Below the pieces are notes generated by a model. That model was not told where the DNA came from. It searched no databases and saw only the letters and a list, made by a program, of their open reading frames with translations. Source: an uncultured Prevotella sp. (GTDB lineage Bacteria > Bacteroidota > Bacteroidia > Bacteroidales > Bacteroidaceae). From it: a stretch of 35,490 bases of DNA. The stretch covers positions 1 through 35,490 of the forward strand of contig CAKPZC010000018.1 in NCBI GenBank assembly GCA_934203355.1. Direction: 5' to 3'. Positions 1 to 9,453 of this stretch are shown one piece after another. The first letter of the stretch is position 1. The number at the start of each line of letters is the position of its first letter. The position numbers were made by a program, and so were the translations under genes.

Positions 1-945
1 TCATCGTGCGGACATGCGTGTGCGCACGATAAAAATATAAAGAATATACGGAAAGACATTGTCTGCTAATTTAAGGTCTTCAGTGAAATTACTATAAAAT
101 TGTTGTCCCTTTTCAATTCGTATCACCACCTCTCTCCCCGTTACCTCGACATTGCCACTGCCTACAATACTCTGTCCGTTGATTGTCTTCAGACTCTGAT
201 GGCTCGTTAGATATTGCGAGTGTGTATGGCTCGCAGCCGCATAGCTACCCTTAGCCTGGAATTTAGAGTCTGCATCCGTCTTGGTGTAATAGTTGGCCAG
301 GCTCTGATGGCTCGTGAGATATTGCGGATGCGTGTGGCTTGACGGAGCAAATGTCGACGGTTTGCCAGTGACATTCCCCCACGCCACAGCATTAGCAGTA
401 CCAGCAGTCGTGGCATACTTAACGCTCTGGCTCCCGATATTGCCGCTGTCAATAAACTGTTTCCAGCCACCCCATGCCGTTGAAGCTCCGTCACGATGCG
501 AGATTCCACCCTCGTAGAAAGCTATCTCATGGCTATTGCCGCCACTCGAATCCGACCATCCCCTCAACCCCACGAGATAGACATAATTACTGGTAGTTGG
601 AGAGCCTATTTTATTGCTGTATTTAACACCAGCAAACGACAGTTTATTCTTGTACGAGTTAGGCGTTGTCGCCACAGAGCGGTTGTCTCCTTCTGGCACA
701 ATATAGCTATGCGTGTGGCTTGATGGAGCAAACGTCGACGGTTTGCCACTAATCTCTCCCCACGAATAACCTGGTTTGGTGGCAGCCTTAGCCCATGCAG
801 CCACATCGCTCGCCGGCAGACTCTTGGGGAAGTCAGAAATCTGGCTCTTGGTATGCGTGTGGCTCTTGTCAGCCTTGCCAGCAATGAGAGTCTTGAGCTT
901 GCTGATGACACGCTCAAGTCCCTTAGTGTCTAAGAATTTAGTCAT
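1..945 (-). CDS. Phage tail fibre protein with SHTH histidine motifs
   Basis: This 314-residue protein has a fibre-like, low-complexity composition rich in Gly, Ser, Thr and Asn. It carries repeated SHTH or SHTHxQYL motifs (near residues 28, 76, 205 and 240), the kind of His-x-His repeats that coordinate metal along the axis of trimeric phage fibres. The motif GKPSTFAPSSHTH occurs twice. Residues 4-24 (FLDTKGLE...) resemble the start of the next fibre gene (1028-1900), and both proteins carry NGQS(I/V)VGSGN, so they probably share an attachment module. The C-terminus is odd: the last 20 residues are hydrophobic and then basic, and their DNA forms a hairpin (TCGTGCG/CGCACGA). The true end may therefore have been changed by a frameshift or junction. 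Inferred role: host-surface binding at the virion tip. It is last in a co-directional fibre cluster, with an ACGGCA/TGCCGT hairpin in the 82-base gap before it. Confidence 0.75.
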   Translation of the reverse strand: MTKFLDTKGLERVISKLKTLIAGKADKSHTHTKSQISDFPKSLPASDVAAWAKAATKPGYSWGEISGKPSTFAPSSHTHSYIVPEGDNRSVATTPNSYKNKLSFAGVKYSNKIGSPTTSNYVYLVGLRGWSDSSGGNSHEIAFYEGGISHRDGASTAWGGWKQFIDSGNIGSQSVKYATTAGTANAVAWGNVTGKPSTFAPSSHTHPQYLTSHQSLANYYTKTDADSKFQAKGSYAAASHTHSQYLTSHQSLKTINGQSIVGSGNVEVTGREVVIRIEKGQQFYSNFTEDLKLADNVFPYILYIFIVRTRMSAR

Positions 946-1027
946 AGTCCGAAAAATTTAAGCAGAGGCAGGAGGCACGGCACGTTGCCGTCCCCCCACC
1001 ATCAAATAATTAACCAATAAAACCTAT

Positions 1028-1900
1028 TTAGAAAAGGGCGTCGATGTCGGTGTCGCTCAGTTTGTCGATTACCACATACGCAGCATTAGCAGAGTCGAGC
1101 ACCACTGGCAATTGAGTATCCGTAGCCTGATGTCCAATCTTGACCAGTCCGAGCGTCGAAGCAGAAGCCACAGTTGTCTTAGCGAGTTTGCCATTGATGG
1201 CAGTATCCTGCTGCGTGTTCTTAGTCTTGATGTCGGCAATAGCCGTGTCGAGAGTCGACATCTTAGAATTGTAAGTCGATGTAGCCACTTTAGCGTTGAC
1301 ACTCGTAGTCAGCGTGTCTATAGCCGCCTTGATGACCTTGTTCTGCACCGGATTAGTCGACGTAGTGCTCAGCGAGGTGTCGATGTCGATTGTCGACTGC
1401 ATCTCGCCAAGTTTCTCCCACTTTGTGGCATCATACGCCCCAGTCGAGTCGCCAGTATAGATATACTCCGCATAGACATTCTGGTTCTCCGACTTCGACG
1501 CCGACACAAGATAAATCTTGTTAGGGTCGATATTAGTAGTTGGCAGTTTGCCTTCGGGAGCCAGTTTGAAGAGCGACATATCGATAGTGATATTGCCCGA
1601 GCCCACAACGCTCTGTCCGTTGACACTCTTCATCGCCGGCAGCTGTGCACTCGTCAGTTTGCCATTGCTGTCGAGCGTAGCCACACCCGACTTCGCACCC
1701 TTCTCCGATGCCGGAATCTGCTTAACGTCGAGCACATTGCCCAGACCAACCTGCGTCTTAGTCACCTTGTGCGGGTTGCCCGTGTCGCCCTTGTGCGTGG
1801 TGAGCGCAGTGCCCTCGGTGTTAACCTTACCATCCACATAAGCCTTCATCTTGTCCGTGTAATGCTCAAGACCAGACTTGTCAAGAAATTGATTTGCCAT
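1028..1900 (-). CDS. Phage tail fibre / minor tail protein
   Basis: This 290-residue protein starts MANQFLDKSGLEHYTDKMK. The segment around residues 40-60 (GNPHKVTKTQVGLGNV) is a motif I recognise from many phage tail-fibre repeats, and GVATLDSNGKLTSAQLP is another common fibre element. A stretch resembling LSTTSTNPVQNKVIKAAI (about 180-200) is typical of fibre shafts in Firmicutes and Bacteroidales prophages. The remainder is Ser/Thr/Asn-rich and probably a beta-helical or trimeric shaft. It shares its N-terminal pattern and NGQSVVGSGN with the fibre gene downstream. It lies 62 bases after the baseplate-like gene at 1963-2514, in the same direction. The function is inferred from composition and context, and there is no catalytic motif. 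Confidence 0.75.
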   Translation of the reverse strand: MANQFLDKSGLEHYTDKMKAYVDGKVNTEGTALTTHKGDTGNPHKVTKTQVGLGNVLDVKQIPASEKGAKSGVATLDSNGKLTSAQLPAMKSVNGQSVVGSGNITIDMSLFKLAPEGKLPTTNIDPNKIYLVSASKSENQNVYAEYIYTGDSTGAYDATKWEKLGEMQSTIDIDTSLSTTSTNPVQNKVIKAAIDTLTTSVNAKVATSTYNSKMSTLDTAIADIKTKNTQQDTAINGKLAKTTVASASTLGLVKIGHQATDTQLPVVLDSANAAYVVIDKLSDTDIDALF

Positions 1901-1962
1901 AAATCCAAAAAAATTAAAAAGTTAGAAAATAGAAATAAACCCATACGTGAGTAGTAGCCACA

Positions 1963-2514
1963 TCAGCCGAAGACACTGTTAATGTCTTCCTCAGTGATAG
2001 CCGTAGGCAGTTCCTCAGTCACCTCCACGAGCATCCCGTCGACCGTCTCAAACTTGCGAGTCACCGTCTTGTTAGCGATGGCATGCTCCGAGTCGCGGTC
2101 AAACTCCGTGTCCACATAGAAGGTGACATTAAGCGTGCCGATACCGAAGTCCGAGTCGAAATCTGCCACCACCGTCTTCACAGGGCTGCTGTCATCCTCC
2201 TCGTCGCCCGTGCGCGCCCTCTCCTGCTGCGACACGAGTTGCCACACCCTGATGGAGTCCACCGTGTTCATAGCCTTCTCGCCGTCGTTCTCGACGAGCG
2301 TAAGCGAGTAGATGCCCAGTCGCTCCTGGTCCTTGCCATAGAACGTGCCCTCAATCACACCAGCCTGCACCACACGCCAGTCAATTTCGCAGCGATTGCC
2401 ATAGGCATCCCTCAGCAGCACCATCACCCGCTTGTCCTCGAAATTCTCCTCATTACCGTCGCGCTTGATGCGCCAACGGAAATGGATGTCGTTGCCAATA
2501 CGTATCTTTCTCAT
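1963..2514 (-). CDS. Small baseplate-like structural protein
   Basis: This 183-residue acidic protein starts MRKIRIGNDIHFRWRI. Its first 100 residues look like a single beta-sandwich: alternating strands, IDWRVVQAGVIEGTF, then GIYSLTLVEN. This pattern reminds me of the N-terminal domains of BppU-type baseplate proteins, which hold receptor-binding proteins in siphophages; the match is from memory and weak. A charged linker (RTGDEEDDSSP, about 100-112) leads to a second region with an acidic end. It sits between the large receptor-binding protein (28-base gap) and the two fibre genes, which fits an adaptor role in the tail tip. It could equally be an uncharacterised virion protein. Confidence 0.5.
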   Translation of the reverse strand: MRKIRIGNDIHFRWRIKRDGNEENFEDKRVMVLLRDAYGNRCEIDWRVVQAGVIEGTFYGKDQERLGIYSLTLVENDGEKAMNTVDSIRVWQLVSQQERARTGDEEDDSSPVKTVVADFDSDFGIGTLNVTFYVDTEFDRDSEHAIANKTVTRKFETVDGMLVEVTEELPTAITEEDINSVFG

Positions 2515-2542
2515 ATCGATAAAATAAATTAATAAATCACCC

Positions 2543-5500
2543 CTACACCTTGCGCCACATGCAGCTATACACCGTATCGAACAAGCTCAGACCGTCTGTG
2601 AACTTGAAGTAGCCCAGCTGACAGTCGGGATAAGTGCCGCCACTGCCCGGAGCAGTAGTCTTAGCCGTCTTCTCGCCCGATCGGAAGAAAGTGCCGCTGG
2701 CAAGATTAATCAACTTGCCACCGCTGGCAAGATTTCCCACATTAGTAGTAAACCATCGCCGATTGGCTTTAGCAGCAAGAGCAGCATCCAGTCCATGCGC
2801 ACTGTCGGGCACATAGGTGTTGCCATTGCGTGCCGCTCGATACTGATAGAGAATCTTCTTGGAAGTAGACATTCCAGCCGTAGGGTCGAACCCTGCGCTA
2901 TACGAACCCTCCTGCGCAATATCCGATCCGCCGAACAGTCGAGCCGACGCGCTACCCTTAGCCACCGGCAGCGAATAAGACTTGCCACCCACCGTGAAGC
3001 TCTTGTTCTCGGTGAAAGCATCCAGACCCGCCACATCCTTAGCAGCCACGAAGAACGCAGCCGACATGTCCGACGAAGTCAGCTTAGAAGAGTCCCATCC
3101 ATTCGGTCCCAGGTCATAGAGTTTCTTGCCGGCATTGTCGTAGTACTCCAGTACCGCCATACCTTCCTTGTTCACTCCGAACTTGATGTTCGTAACGCCA
3201 AACCTACCCTGCACCTCTATGACACCATCGTGTATCTTGATTGTAGCACTATCGCTGCTACTACCACGAGTCTCCATCTGATCGACCTTAACCAAACTTG
3301 TATTAATGCCATCCGACGTGAACGCCGCTATCTCCTTGCCATGATTATCGCGAAAAACAGAGTTGTCTGCCGTGAACGTCATGCGCTTATGCTCGATGTC
3401 GATGCCCGTAGCGAACAGCGCAGCCGAGTCTACGAAGTCCTTGCCAGAGCAATCCCATATCGTCATAGTAGCCCCTTTCTCCATTTTAGGCTGAGCCACA
3501 TAGACCTGAGCTCCTGCCATCGCCCTAATAAGGCAATACCTCGGAGTGCCCGACACCACACGCCAGTGCACCCACACACGTCGCCACACATTGCTAAGAG
3601 TGAAAGCTATGTAGCCATCGCCCGACGATGCAGAAACCTGACCGTCGCTACCCTCACAATATATCACATGACTACCCGAGCCAAAATACAGATACACCCC
3701 AGCCGTGCCCGAGCCTTTCACGTCGAACGACAACATATAATCAATGCCCACCGCTGGCTGCACAAACCATTGCAGCATGTCCCTATAGCCACTACCAGCC
3801 ACGCCATGGAGCGAGGAAGAGCCGCCAGTATAACTCCCGATGGTACCGTCGACAAGCTGCAAGTTGCCACCTTTCACCAGATTCCTTGTACCCTCCAGCA
3901 AGTTGCCACCCCGATAGTCATAGTCAGCCTGCGCCAAACTCCAAGCCGCAGCCGTGCTACCCTCGGCGAGCATAGGCTGCGCCATGCAGAACGTGCAACC
4001 ATAGGAGCTACTGCCACTCTTGCCATAGATGCGCACCTCCACCCACTTGCTCCTTGCTGTGAAGGTCAATGAAGCCTCCTGCCACGTGCCACTCAGCGCT
4101 ATAGCCTCCTGCTTGCTCGTCAGCACCGTGCCCGTCGTAGAGGTCTTACTGCTCTGGGTAATCACCTCCAAAGTCAGTTTGCCCCCATCAAGGCCACCTC
4201 TCGACCCCTTCACCATCACGCTCAGCGTGTAGGTAGAGCCCGACTTCACCTCCACATTGCCCTGCACACCACTGCCACACCATCTCACTCCGCCATAATA
4301 GCTCGTGTTGGCAGAAGTCCACTCCACAGAGTTGCAGCCGCCATAACCACCGAGACACGAGATATGCGACTTGTCTCCACCCGACAATCCATTGTTGAAG
4401 AACGTCCAGCCCTCGTCCTTCTTGCGGAAGCCAGAGCCCTGCAGCAGATTCTCCCTGCCCACAAACTCCTTGGCCACCTTCAGCGAGATTTCCCTTGCCG
4501 TCTGACTGATAGTCGACGTGTAATTCTTGAGAGTCGTAGGATTTGCACTTTTTAAGTCAGTCGTGAGTTCTGTAAAAGTCGACTTCAGGCTTCGCGTGTC
4601 GCTTGTTACACGCGAGAAGAACGTCGACACATTCACCGTCACCGGTACACTCGCCTCATAGCTCTGTCCGTCCACCGTTGCCGTCACCACCACACAAGCC
4701 GTAGTGTTATAGATAGTCAGCTTGTAGCCGTTGATGTCGGTAGTCTCCGTGTGTTTGATTTTAGAGCCATCTATATTGATGGTCGAGCTTGCCGTCAGCG
4801 ATGTCATCTCGAACCCCTCAAGCCTCACAGCCGTGACGTTGGCAGTCTGTGCTACGTTGGTGCCTCGACGATAGGCTATCTTTATGGTCTTACACACCGG
4901 CGCACTGATAGAACCGTCGCTATTAGTGTCAAACGACAGCGACGACGGCATGGAGTACAGAGCCACGGCATCCTTGCCGTCAGAACCATTAGTGCCAGGG
5001 TTGCCCTTGTCACCCTTGTCACCCTTATCACCCTTGTCGCCAGGAGTGCCGGGGTCACCCTTGTCGCCCTTATTGCCCTTCTCGCCCTTGGCTCCATCCT
5101 TACCCTTATAAGCCACCGAGTAGCTTGTCGTGCTATTGCCATCGGTATACACCACCACCGTGCGAGTCCACAGATAAGGATAAGCATCGGTAACAGTCGG
5201 CACAGTCTGCGCCCATCCGCTCGATGGAGCACTCGTGCCACTCGCCCCCACAGCATACCTCACCTCAGTCGACTTGATTCTCACGCTCGTGCCATCCTTG
5301 CCATTAGTGCCATCCTTGCCATTAGTGCCATTGATGCCATTGTCGCCCTTGAGCTTAGTCCACGCATAGCGTGTAGGATCCGTGGAATCGCTCGACGAAT
5401 AGTCGTCGTAAGTGCCTATGTGAGTAGCCCCTGCAAACAGCGAAGTGCTGAACCCCGTCTTGCCGTCAGCACTACGTGCATAGGCAAAGTGGGTGGTCTT

Positions 5501-7636
5501 GCCGTTTGAGCCATTAGTGCCGTTCTTGCCGTCGGTGCCCACACGGCTCACCGAGTAAGCCTTAGTGCTCTTGCCGTCGGAGTAAGTCACAATAGTGCGC
5601 GACCAGAGATAATCGCCCACCGACAACGACGGCACGCTATTATATTTGAAAGCCGTGTCAGCAGGCTGAGTGGCCGACTGAGTGACGGCATACATGGTCT
5701 GAGTGCCAGTAATCAGCACCGACACACCATTCTTGCCATCAGCACCCTTGTCGCCCTTGTCGCCTTTGTCGCCCTTGTTGCCCTTATCGCCCTTAATCTT
5801 GCTCCAGGTATACTTGGCGATGTCCATCGAGTCCTGCTGTGTGTAGTCAGTATACTGTCCTATCCAGTCGCCAGGCGTCTCGCCATTGTTGGCAGTAAAC
5901 GTCTTACCCCCATCGTTAGAGTATTTGATATGCAGATAAGTAGTGCGCCCATCAGCTCCATTCTTACCCGGTATGCCGTTGGTGCCGTCCTTGCCCTGCA
6001 ACCCCTCGAATCGGTGCCAAGCATAATCTTCTGGATCAGGCGAGTCGTTGGGTTGAAAGTCCACATACGTGCCGATATACTTGTCCGGAGTCTCCGTCAT
6101 CTGTGCCGCCGTAGGCTTAGCCACCGGCGAATACTTAATGTGGAAATACGTAGTCCTGCCATCCTTGCCGTCGGCTCCATCCTTGCCAGGGATGCCCTGC
6201 TCGCCCTTCTCGCCCTGCAGACCACGCAGACCAGGCTGACCAGGCTCACCCTTCTCGCCCTTGTCACCCTTCTCGCCCTTGTCGCCCTTAGTGCCAGGGT
6301 CGCCCTTGTCACCCTTGGCTCCGTCCTTGCCATTAGTGCCATCCTTGCCGTTAGCACCGTCCTTACCCGGGTCGCCCTTGTCGCCCTTCAGTCCATCCTT
6401 GCCCGCAGGAGCCTCGATCTCCTTGCGCCAGTTGGCAGTGTCGACAGTAGGCTTCGTGCTCACCGTCTCGCCCTTCTTGACGATGCAGGTATATATTGCG
6501 CTGCCATAGCTCACCTGGTCATAATAGGCATATTGCTCCCCCTCAGCCCATGCACCCCGATAGTTCACCAGCTGCACCGGCTGTCCCGACGACGATCGCA
6601 GCTCGAAATACTCCGTAGAGATGATAGCCTTTGCTGGCGACAATATAAACACCATGTTCCCATCCTCATGCTTATAGTCAGTCACCCCCGTGAGAGCCAT
6701 AATCCTCGGTAGCGAGCCGTCGTTGGTGCCTGTCGTCTCAAGCATCATCACATTCGTGCGGCTCTCATCGTTGTGCTCAGCCCTGGGGTCATCCTCCGCA
6801 AACATACGGTGCCCATCGAGCACGATAGTGTCGCCAGCCGCAGGCTCATCGTCGGTCTTCGACGAGCAATCCGAAGCCGACAACACAACCCATGCAAATC
6901 GCTTACCCTCATACAAGTCGCGCACCTGCTCCTTGCCATCAGCGTCGACATACCTCTCGGTGATAGTCACATTCTCCTTCGAGACCCCCGTCACCAATCG
7001 CCAGTACGACCTATTAGCCACGCCCTGATATTCCCCAGCCTCGATGTTGAACGTCTGGCATCGAGCCTGGTCGTAGACCCTCCACGAGTTCTGCGTAGCA
7101 GTCGACCCATCGTCAGCGAGCACATAACATCTATAGCCAGTCACATTCCCCGCCTTGTCGGCGATGCGCTCCACATGCTGAATGCGCGACGACGAGCCGC
7201 TCAGATACGCATTACCCCCAATACTATAGAGCCTCCGAATCTCCAGCGACTCAAACACAGCCTTACCCCACACCATGAGGTCGTGAACCGACAGCGTGTA
7301 CCTGCCATTCGCCCCACGCGCCACCCCGAAGCCACGCTTCAGCGCAGCGTCGAAGTCAGCCGAAGCGAGACTCTCGGCAGTAGTGTCGCCGAAGACAGCA
7401 TGACCGTCGGCATCGATGCAGTAAGGTCCAGAGCCGACATGAATACCCTTGAGAAAAGTAATAAGCCCACGAGCCGTGTCAGCCACATCCTTGCGTAGGA
7501 AGTTGTCGCCGATATTGCCCACATACCCCAGCAGCGAGAGGAAGGCATTGCCCACCCTCTGCGCCGTGTTGGCATGCATAGCCCTCTCGTCGCGGATTTG
7601 TTCGAACTGTTGTCTGAGATTATCAGTAGAAACCAT
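2543..7636 (-). CDS. Giant collagen-like receptor-binding / tail fibre protein
   Basis: At 1697 residues this is the largest gene here. Residues 1-150 form a phage attachment-type N-terminus (coiled coil, then a small domain ending RRLYSIGGNAYLSG). About 355-405 resembles a CBM5/12-type sugar-binding module (WAEGEQYAYYDQVSYGSAIY). Residues 412-890 are collagen-like GDKGxKG triplets interrupted by five modules of two kinds. Three have the (R/K)TT(Y/H)xHxxYS...YAWxKxKG pattern, near 495, 565 and 713. Two have the SVxI...YLWxRTxVxYxDG...SYSV pattern, near 638 and 785. About 1060-1370 holds two lectin-like modules, each beginning near NLLxG. The C-terminus (1440-1697) lacks an obvious chaperone motif. 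It ends in TAG. Inferred role: long trimeric receptor-binding fibre, probably recognising capsular or surface glycans. It starts 18 bases after the neck-like gene. Confidence 0.85.
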   Translation of the reverse strand: MVSTDNLRQQFEQIRDERAMHANTAQRVGNAFLSLLGYVGNIGDNFLRKDVADTARGLITFLKGIHVGSGPYCIDADGHAVFGDTTAESLASADFDAALKRGFGVARGANGRYTLSVHDLMVWGKAVFESLEIRRLYSIGGNAYLSGSSSRIQHVERIADKAGNVTGYRCYVLADDGSTATQNSWRVYDQARCQTFNIEAGEYQGVANRSYWRLVTGVSKENVTITERYVDADGKEQVRDLYEGKRFAWVVLSASDCSSKTDDEPAAGDTIVLDGHRMFAEDDPRAEHNDESRTNVMMLETTGTNDGSLPRIMALTGVTDYKHEDGNMVFILSPAKAIISTEYFELRSSSGQPVQLVNYRGAWAEGEQYAYYDQVSYGSAIYTCIVKKGETVSTKPTVDTANWRKEIEAPAGKDGLKGDKGDPGKDGANGKDGTNGKDGAKGDKGDPGTKGDKGEKGDKGEKGEPGQPGLRGLQGEKGEQGIPGKDGADGKDGRTTYFHIKYSPVAKPTAAQMTETPDKYIGTYVDFQPNDSPDPEDYAWHRFEGLQGKDGTNGIPGKNGADGRTTYLHIKYSNDGGKTFTANNGETPGDWIGQYTDYTQQDSMDIAKYTWSKIKGDKGNKGDKGDKGDKGADGKNGVSVLITGTQTMYAVTQSATQPADTAFKYNSVPSLSVGDYLWSRTIVTYSDGKSTKAYSVSRVGTDGKNGTNGSNGKTTHFAYARSADGKTGFSTSLFAGATHIGTYDDYSSSDSTDPTRYAWTKLKGDNGINGTNGKDGTNGKDGTSVRIKSTEVRYAVGASGTSAPSSGWAQTVPTVTDAYPYLWTRTVVVYTDGNSTTSYSVAYKGKDGAKGEKGNKGDKGDPGTPGDKGDKGDKGDKGNPGTNGSDGKDAVALYSMPSSLSFDTNSDGSISAPVCKTIKIAYRRGTNVAQTANVTAVRLEGFEMTSLTASSTINIDGSKIKHTETTDINGYKLTIYNTTACVVVTATVDGQSYEASVPVTVNVSTFFSRVTSDTRSLKSTFTELTTDLKSANPTTLKNYTSTISQTAREISLKVAKEFVGRENLLQGSGFRKKDEGWTFFNNGLSGGDKSHISCLGGYGGCNSVEWTSANTSYYGGVRWCGSGVQGNVEVKSGSTYTLSVMVKGSRGGLDGGKLTLEVITQSSKTSTTGTVLTSKQEAIALSGTWQEASLTFTARSKWVEVRIYGKSGSSSYGCTFCMAQPMLAEGSTAAAWSLAQADYDYRGGNLLEGTRNLVKGGNLQLVDGTIGSYTGGSSSLHGVAGSGYRDMLQWFVQPAVGIDYMLSFDVKGSGTAGVYLYFGSGSHVIYCEGSDGQVSASSGDGYIAFTLSNVWRRVWVHWRVVSGTPRYCLIRAMAGAQVYVAQPKMEKGATMTIWDCSGKDFVDSAALFATGIDIEHKRMTFTADNSVFRDNHGKEIAAFTSDGINTSLVKVDQMETRGSSSDSATIKIHDGVIEVQGRFGVTNIKFGVNKEGMAVLEYYDNAGKKLYDLGPNGWDSSKLTSSDMSAAFFVAAKDVAGLDAFTENKSFTVGGKSYSLPVAKGSASARLFGGSDIAQEGSYSAGFDPTAGMSTSKKILYQYRAARNGNTYVPDSAHGLDAALAAKANRRWFTTNVGNLASGGKLINLASGTFFRSGEKTAKTTAPGSGGTYPDCQLGYFKFTDGLSLFDTVYSCMWRKV

Positions 7637-7654
7637 ATAAATACAACATTAAGA

Positions 7655-8104
7655 TTATAAATGCGAGACCGTACGGTCGATATTCCTATCACCACCCTCG
7701 AAGAGTTGTCGAAGGAACGAAGAGACAAGACCGTTGTAGGCAGAGCCGTAGAAGCTTGCCTCGAACTCATTGAGGCGATGTATAGAGTAGAGATATTTTT
7801 TAGAGAACCAGTCGCGAGGCTGACGGTGGTGTGGATTGGTCTTCCAGTCCTTAAGAAATTGGAGGTCGCCACCATTGCCACGCTTGTAGCCATTGCCCAC
7901 GCCACGTGCCACGTAGATGCCATACTCAAGGAAGTGGTGCTCGATGGTAGTGACTGGACCCGGATGCACAAGACCCTGCACCGATCGCGAGAGAGCACCC
8001 GTATCGTAGACTGGAGGAGCGAACTGCATCATGCGCTCGCGCCACATCTTGACCATGAACTCGCTCCAGCCTTGAATCCATTCCGAGTGCTCAGCCTCGG
8101 TCAT
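7655..8104 (-). CDS. Probable neck / minor virion protein
   Basis: This is a 149-residue protein from the ATG at 8104, which lies just after the TAA of the gene before it. A start at 8134 would overlap that gene by 23 bases and add 10 residues. Its N-terminal region has the size and charge of small neck proteins (WSEFMVKMWRERM), followed by a conserved-looking block (HHFLEYGIYVARGVGNGY) and RDWFSKKYLYSIHRL. I place it with head-tail connector proteins of the HK97 gp10 type because of its size and its place between portal-proximal genes and the receptor-binding protein. I cannot point to a diagnostic motif. It is co-transcribed with its neighbours on both sides. Confidence 0.5.
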   Translation of the reverse strand: MTEAEHSEWIQGWSEFMVKMWRERMMQFAPPVYDTGALSRSVQGLVHPGPVTTIEHHFLEYGIYVARGVGNGYKRGNGGDLQFLKDWKTNPHHRQPRDWFSKKYLYSIHRLNEFEASFYGSAYNGLVSSFLRQLFEGGDRNIDRTVSHL

Positions 8105-8111
8105 GTTATCA

Positions 8112-8606
8112 TTAAGCCCATTCCTTCTGGTCATAGCTAAGATCGATAGGCTGCTCATTCTGAATCATGAAGTAGAGTCCAGTAACCCCACTGTAAGAAT
8201 AACGAGGCAGCTCAGTAGAGTATATGTTGTTAAGGTTGAGGAATGTGAGTCGGTCGTCGCCGAGCGTGTCACGGTCGTGAAGCATACGAGAGTGGAACTG
8301 TCGGAATATACGCCGACACAGATCAAGCTTAGCCTCACGGTCAGTCATGTCATCCTGCTTGTAGTGAGCAAGGATGAAGACCGTGTAGACATCACGTCGG
8401 AAGAAGCCGACCCCATTGCCGAATGTCTGCTGCGACGTAGTATCATCAACCATGACAAAGTTCTGGTATCGCTTGAAGCCCTGCACAACCCCCTCGATAG
8501 AGTCGGGTCCCGAGCACAGGCATGGATGGAAGCCGTGCTCATCGGCGAGACGGTTGGAAGCCGCGAGTTGTGTGAAGTAGTCGAGTGCGGGAAAAAGGGT
8601 TTTCAT
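8112..8606 (-). CDS. Putative tail completion / terminator-like protein
   Basis: This 164-residue protein starts at the ATG at 8606, which follows CATTCAACATT directly; the same layout precedes the gene at 9453. A longer open frame reaches back through the repeat spacer, but those residues (QPSTFN repeats) merely translate the heptad repeats. Size, position and a mixed alpha/beta pattern (ADEHGFHPCLCSGPDSI, RDVYTVFILAHYK, YSTELPRYSYSGVTGLYF) fit a head-tail or tail-terminator protein of Bacteroidales prophages. I do not recognise a named domain. It ends in TAA 7 bases before the start of the next gene. Confidence 0.45.
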   Translation of the reverse strand: MKTLFPALDYFTQLAASNRLADEHGFHPCLCSGPDSIEGVVQGFKRYQNFVMVDDTTSQQTFGNGVGFFRRDVYTVFILAHYKQDDMTDREAKLDLCRRIFRQFHSRMLHDRDTLGDDRLTFLNLNNIYSTELPRYSYSGVTGLYFMIQNEQPIDLSYDQKEWA

Positions 8607-8700
8607 AATGTTGAATGTTGAGGGTTGAATGGTTGCAGCAGAGCCGCAATGGTGAATGTGGAATGGTGAGGGTTGAGGGTTGAATGTTGAGGGTTGAATG
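8607..8700. repeat. Heptad-repeat spacer R1 with one hairpin
   Basis: This 94-base spacer is built from degenerate GTTGAAT / GTTGAGG / GTGAATG heptads in one orientation, interrupted by one GC-rich hairpin (minus strand TTGCGGC-TCT-GCTGCAA). It fills the whole gap between the stop codon of the gene at 8701 and the start codon at 8606. It is one of five related spacers in the window. Confidence 0.85.
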
Positions 8701-9453
8701 TTAGGATTTGGGGTATTTGCGTCGGAACTCTTCGGCTTCCCTCGCTTTAGCGTCAAGCTCCGTCAGCGCGCGCCAACAGTCAGTACGCTTGACCGCAGCC
8801 TCCTTGGTGACGTCGCCGTCGGTCAGCGCTCGCAGCTGCACATTGATGCTCTCCAACACAGACAAGTCGCTGATGTCGGCATCGCCCTCCACCTTGCGAA
8901 AGAAGTGCGGAAACGCCCGCTGCATGACATACTTGATGTGAGCATACCAAGCAATAGTAGCCAGACGCTCAGCCGCTGTCAGCGTGAGCTCAGCAGGGCG
9001 TGAGCCATCGGGCAGGCGGTAGAGGAACGAAGCGAGGATGTCAATCTGAGCCTCGTCGCGCGAGGCGAGAAACCTCTGATAGCGCTGCTCCATGCAGAGA
9101 TATTCCCAGAAAGAGATGATACGTCCAGACTCCCCATCCTCCTGCAGTAGTCCGTCGACAGCCTTCAGTCCCTGAACAACCTCCAACCGATTGTCCATAG
9201 ACTCCAGACTATCGACGAACGAAAACTGCGAGAGAAACGAGTGCACCTGCCAGGCATGAAGATAGAACACCTGTCCATTCTTGCTGCACTGCCATCCCCA
9301 TCTATTGCGACCCACCACCCTCACGCCAGTAAAGCGAATGAGCATGTAAGTCTTGACTACGACCGGGTCAGCGAACGTAGCGAGCAAGAAGAACACATAG
9401 CGGAGCTGGTCTTGAGAGAGCTCACGCCAGGAAGTAGGGCAGCATAAGTTCAT
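8701..9453 (-). CDS. Phage structural or assembly protein, unknown
   Basis: This 250-residue protein starts at the ATG at 9453 (MNLCCPTSWRELSQDQLRYV). Upstream in-frame codons only translate the heptad spacer. It is largely alpha-helical, with a charged helical C-terminus (LTELDAKAREAEEFRRKYPKS). Its place between a head-completion-like gene and a tail-completion-like gene, its helical make-up and its length suggest an assembly chaperone or neck protein. The family is not one I can name. It is flanked on both sides by heptad spacers, so it may be translated from its own leader rather than by coupling. Confidence 0.5.
   Translation of the reverse strand: MNLCCPTSWRELSQDQLRYVFFLLATFADPVVVKTYMLIRFTGVRVVGRNRWGWQCSKNGQVFYLHAWQVHSFLSQFSFVDSLESMDNRLEVVQGLKAVDGLLQEDGESGRIISFWEYLCMEQRYQRFLASRDEAQIDILASFLYRLPDGSRPAELTLTAAERLATIAWYAHIKYVMQRAFPHFFRKVEGDADISDLSVLESINVQLRALTDGDVTKEAAVKRTDCWRALTELDAKAREAEEFRRKYPKS

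Noticed and set aside
1112..1954. 280-residue and other long + strand frames opposite the fibre genes
   Set aside because: They are antisense shadows of the GC-biased fibre genes, rich in Arg, Ser and Leu and without domains.
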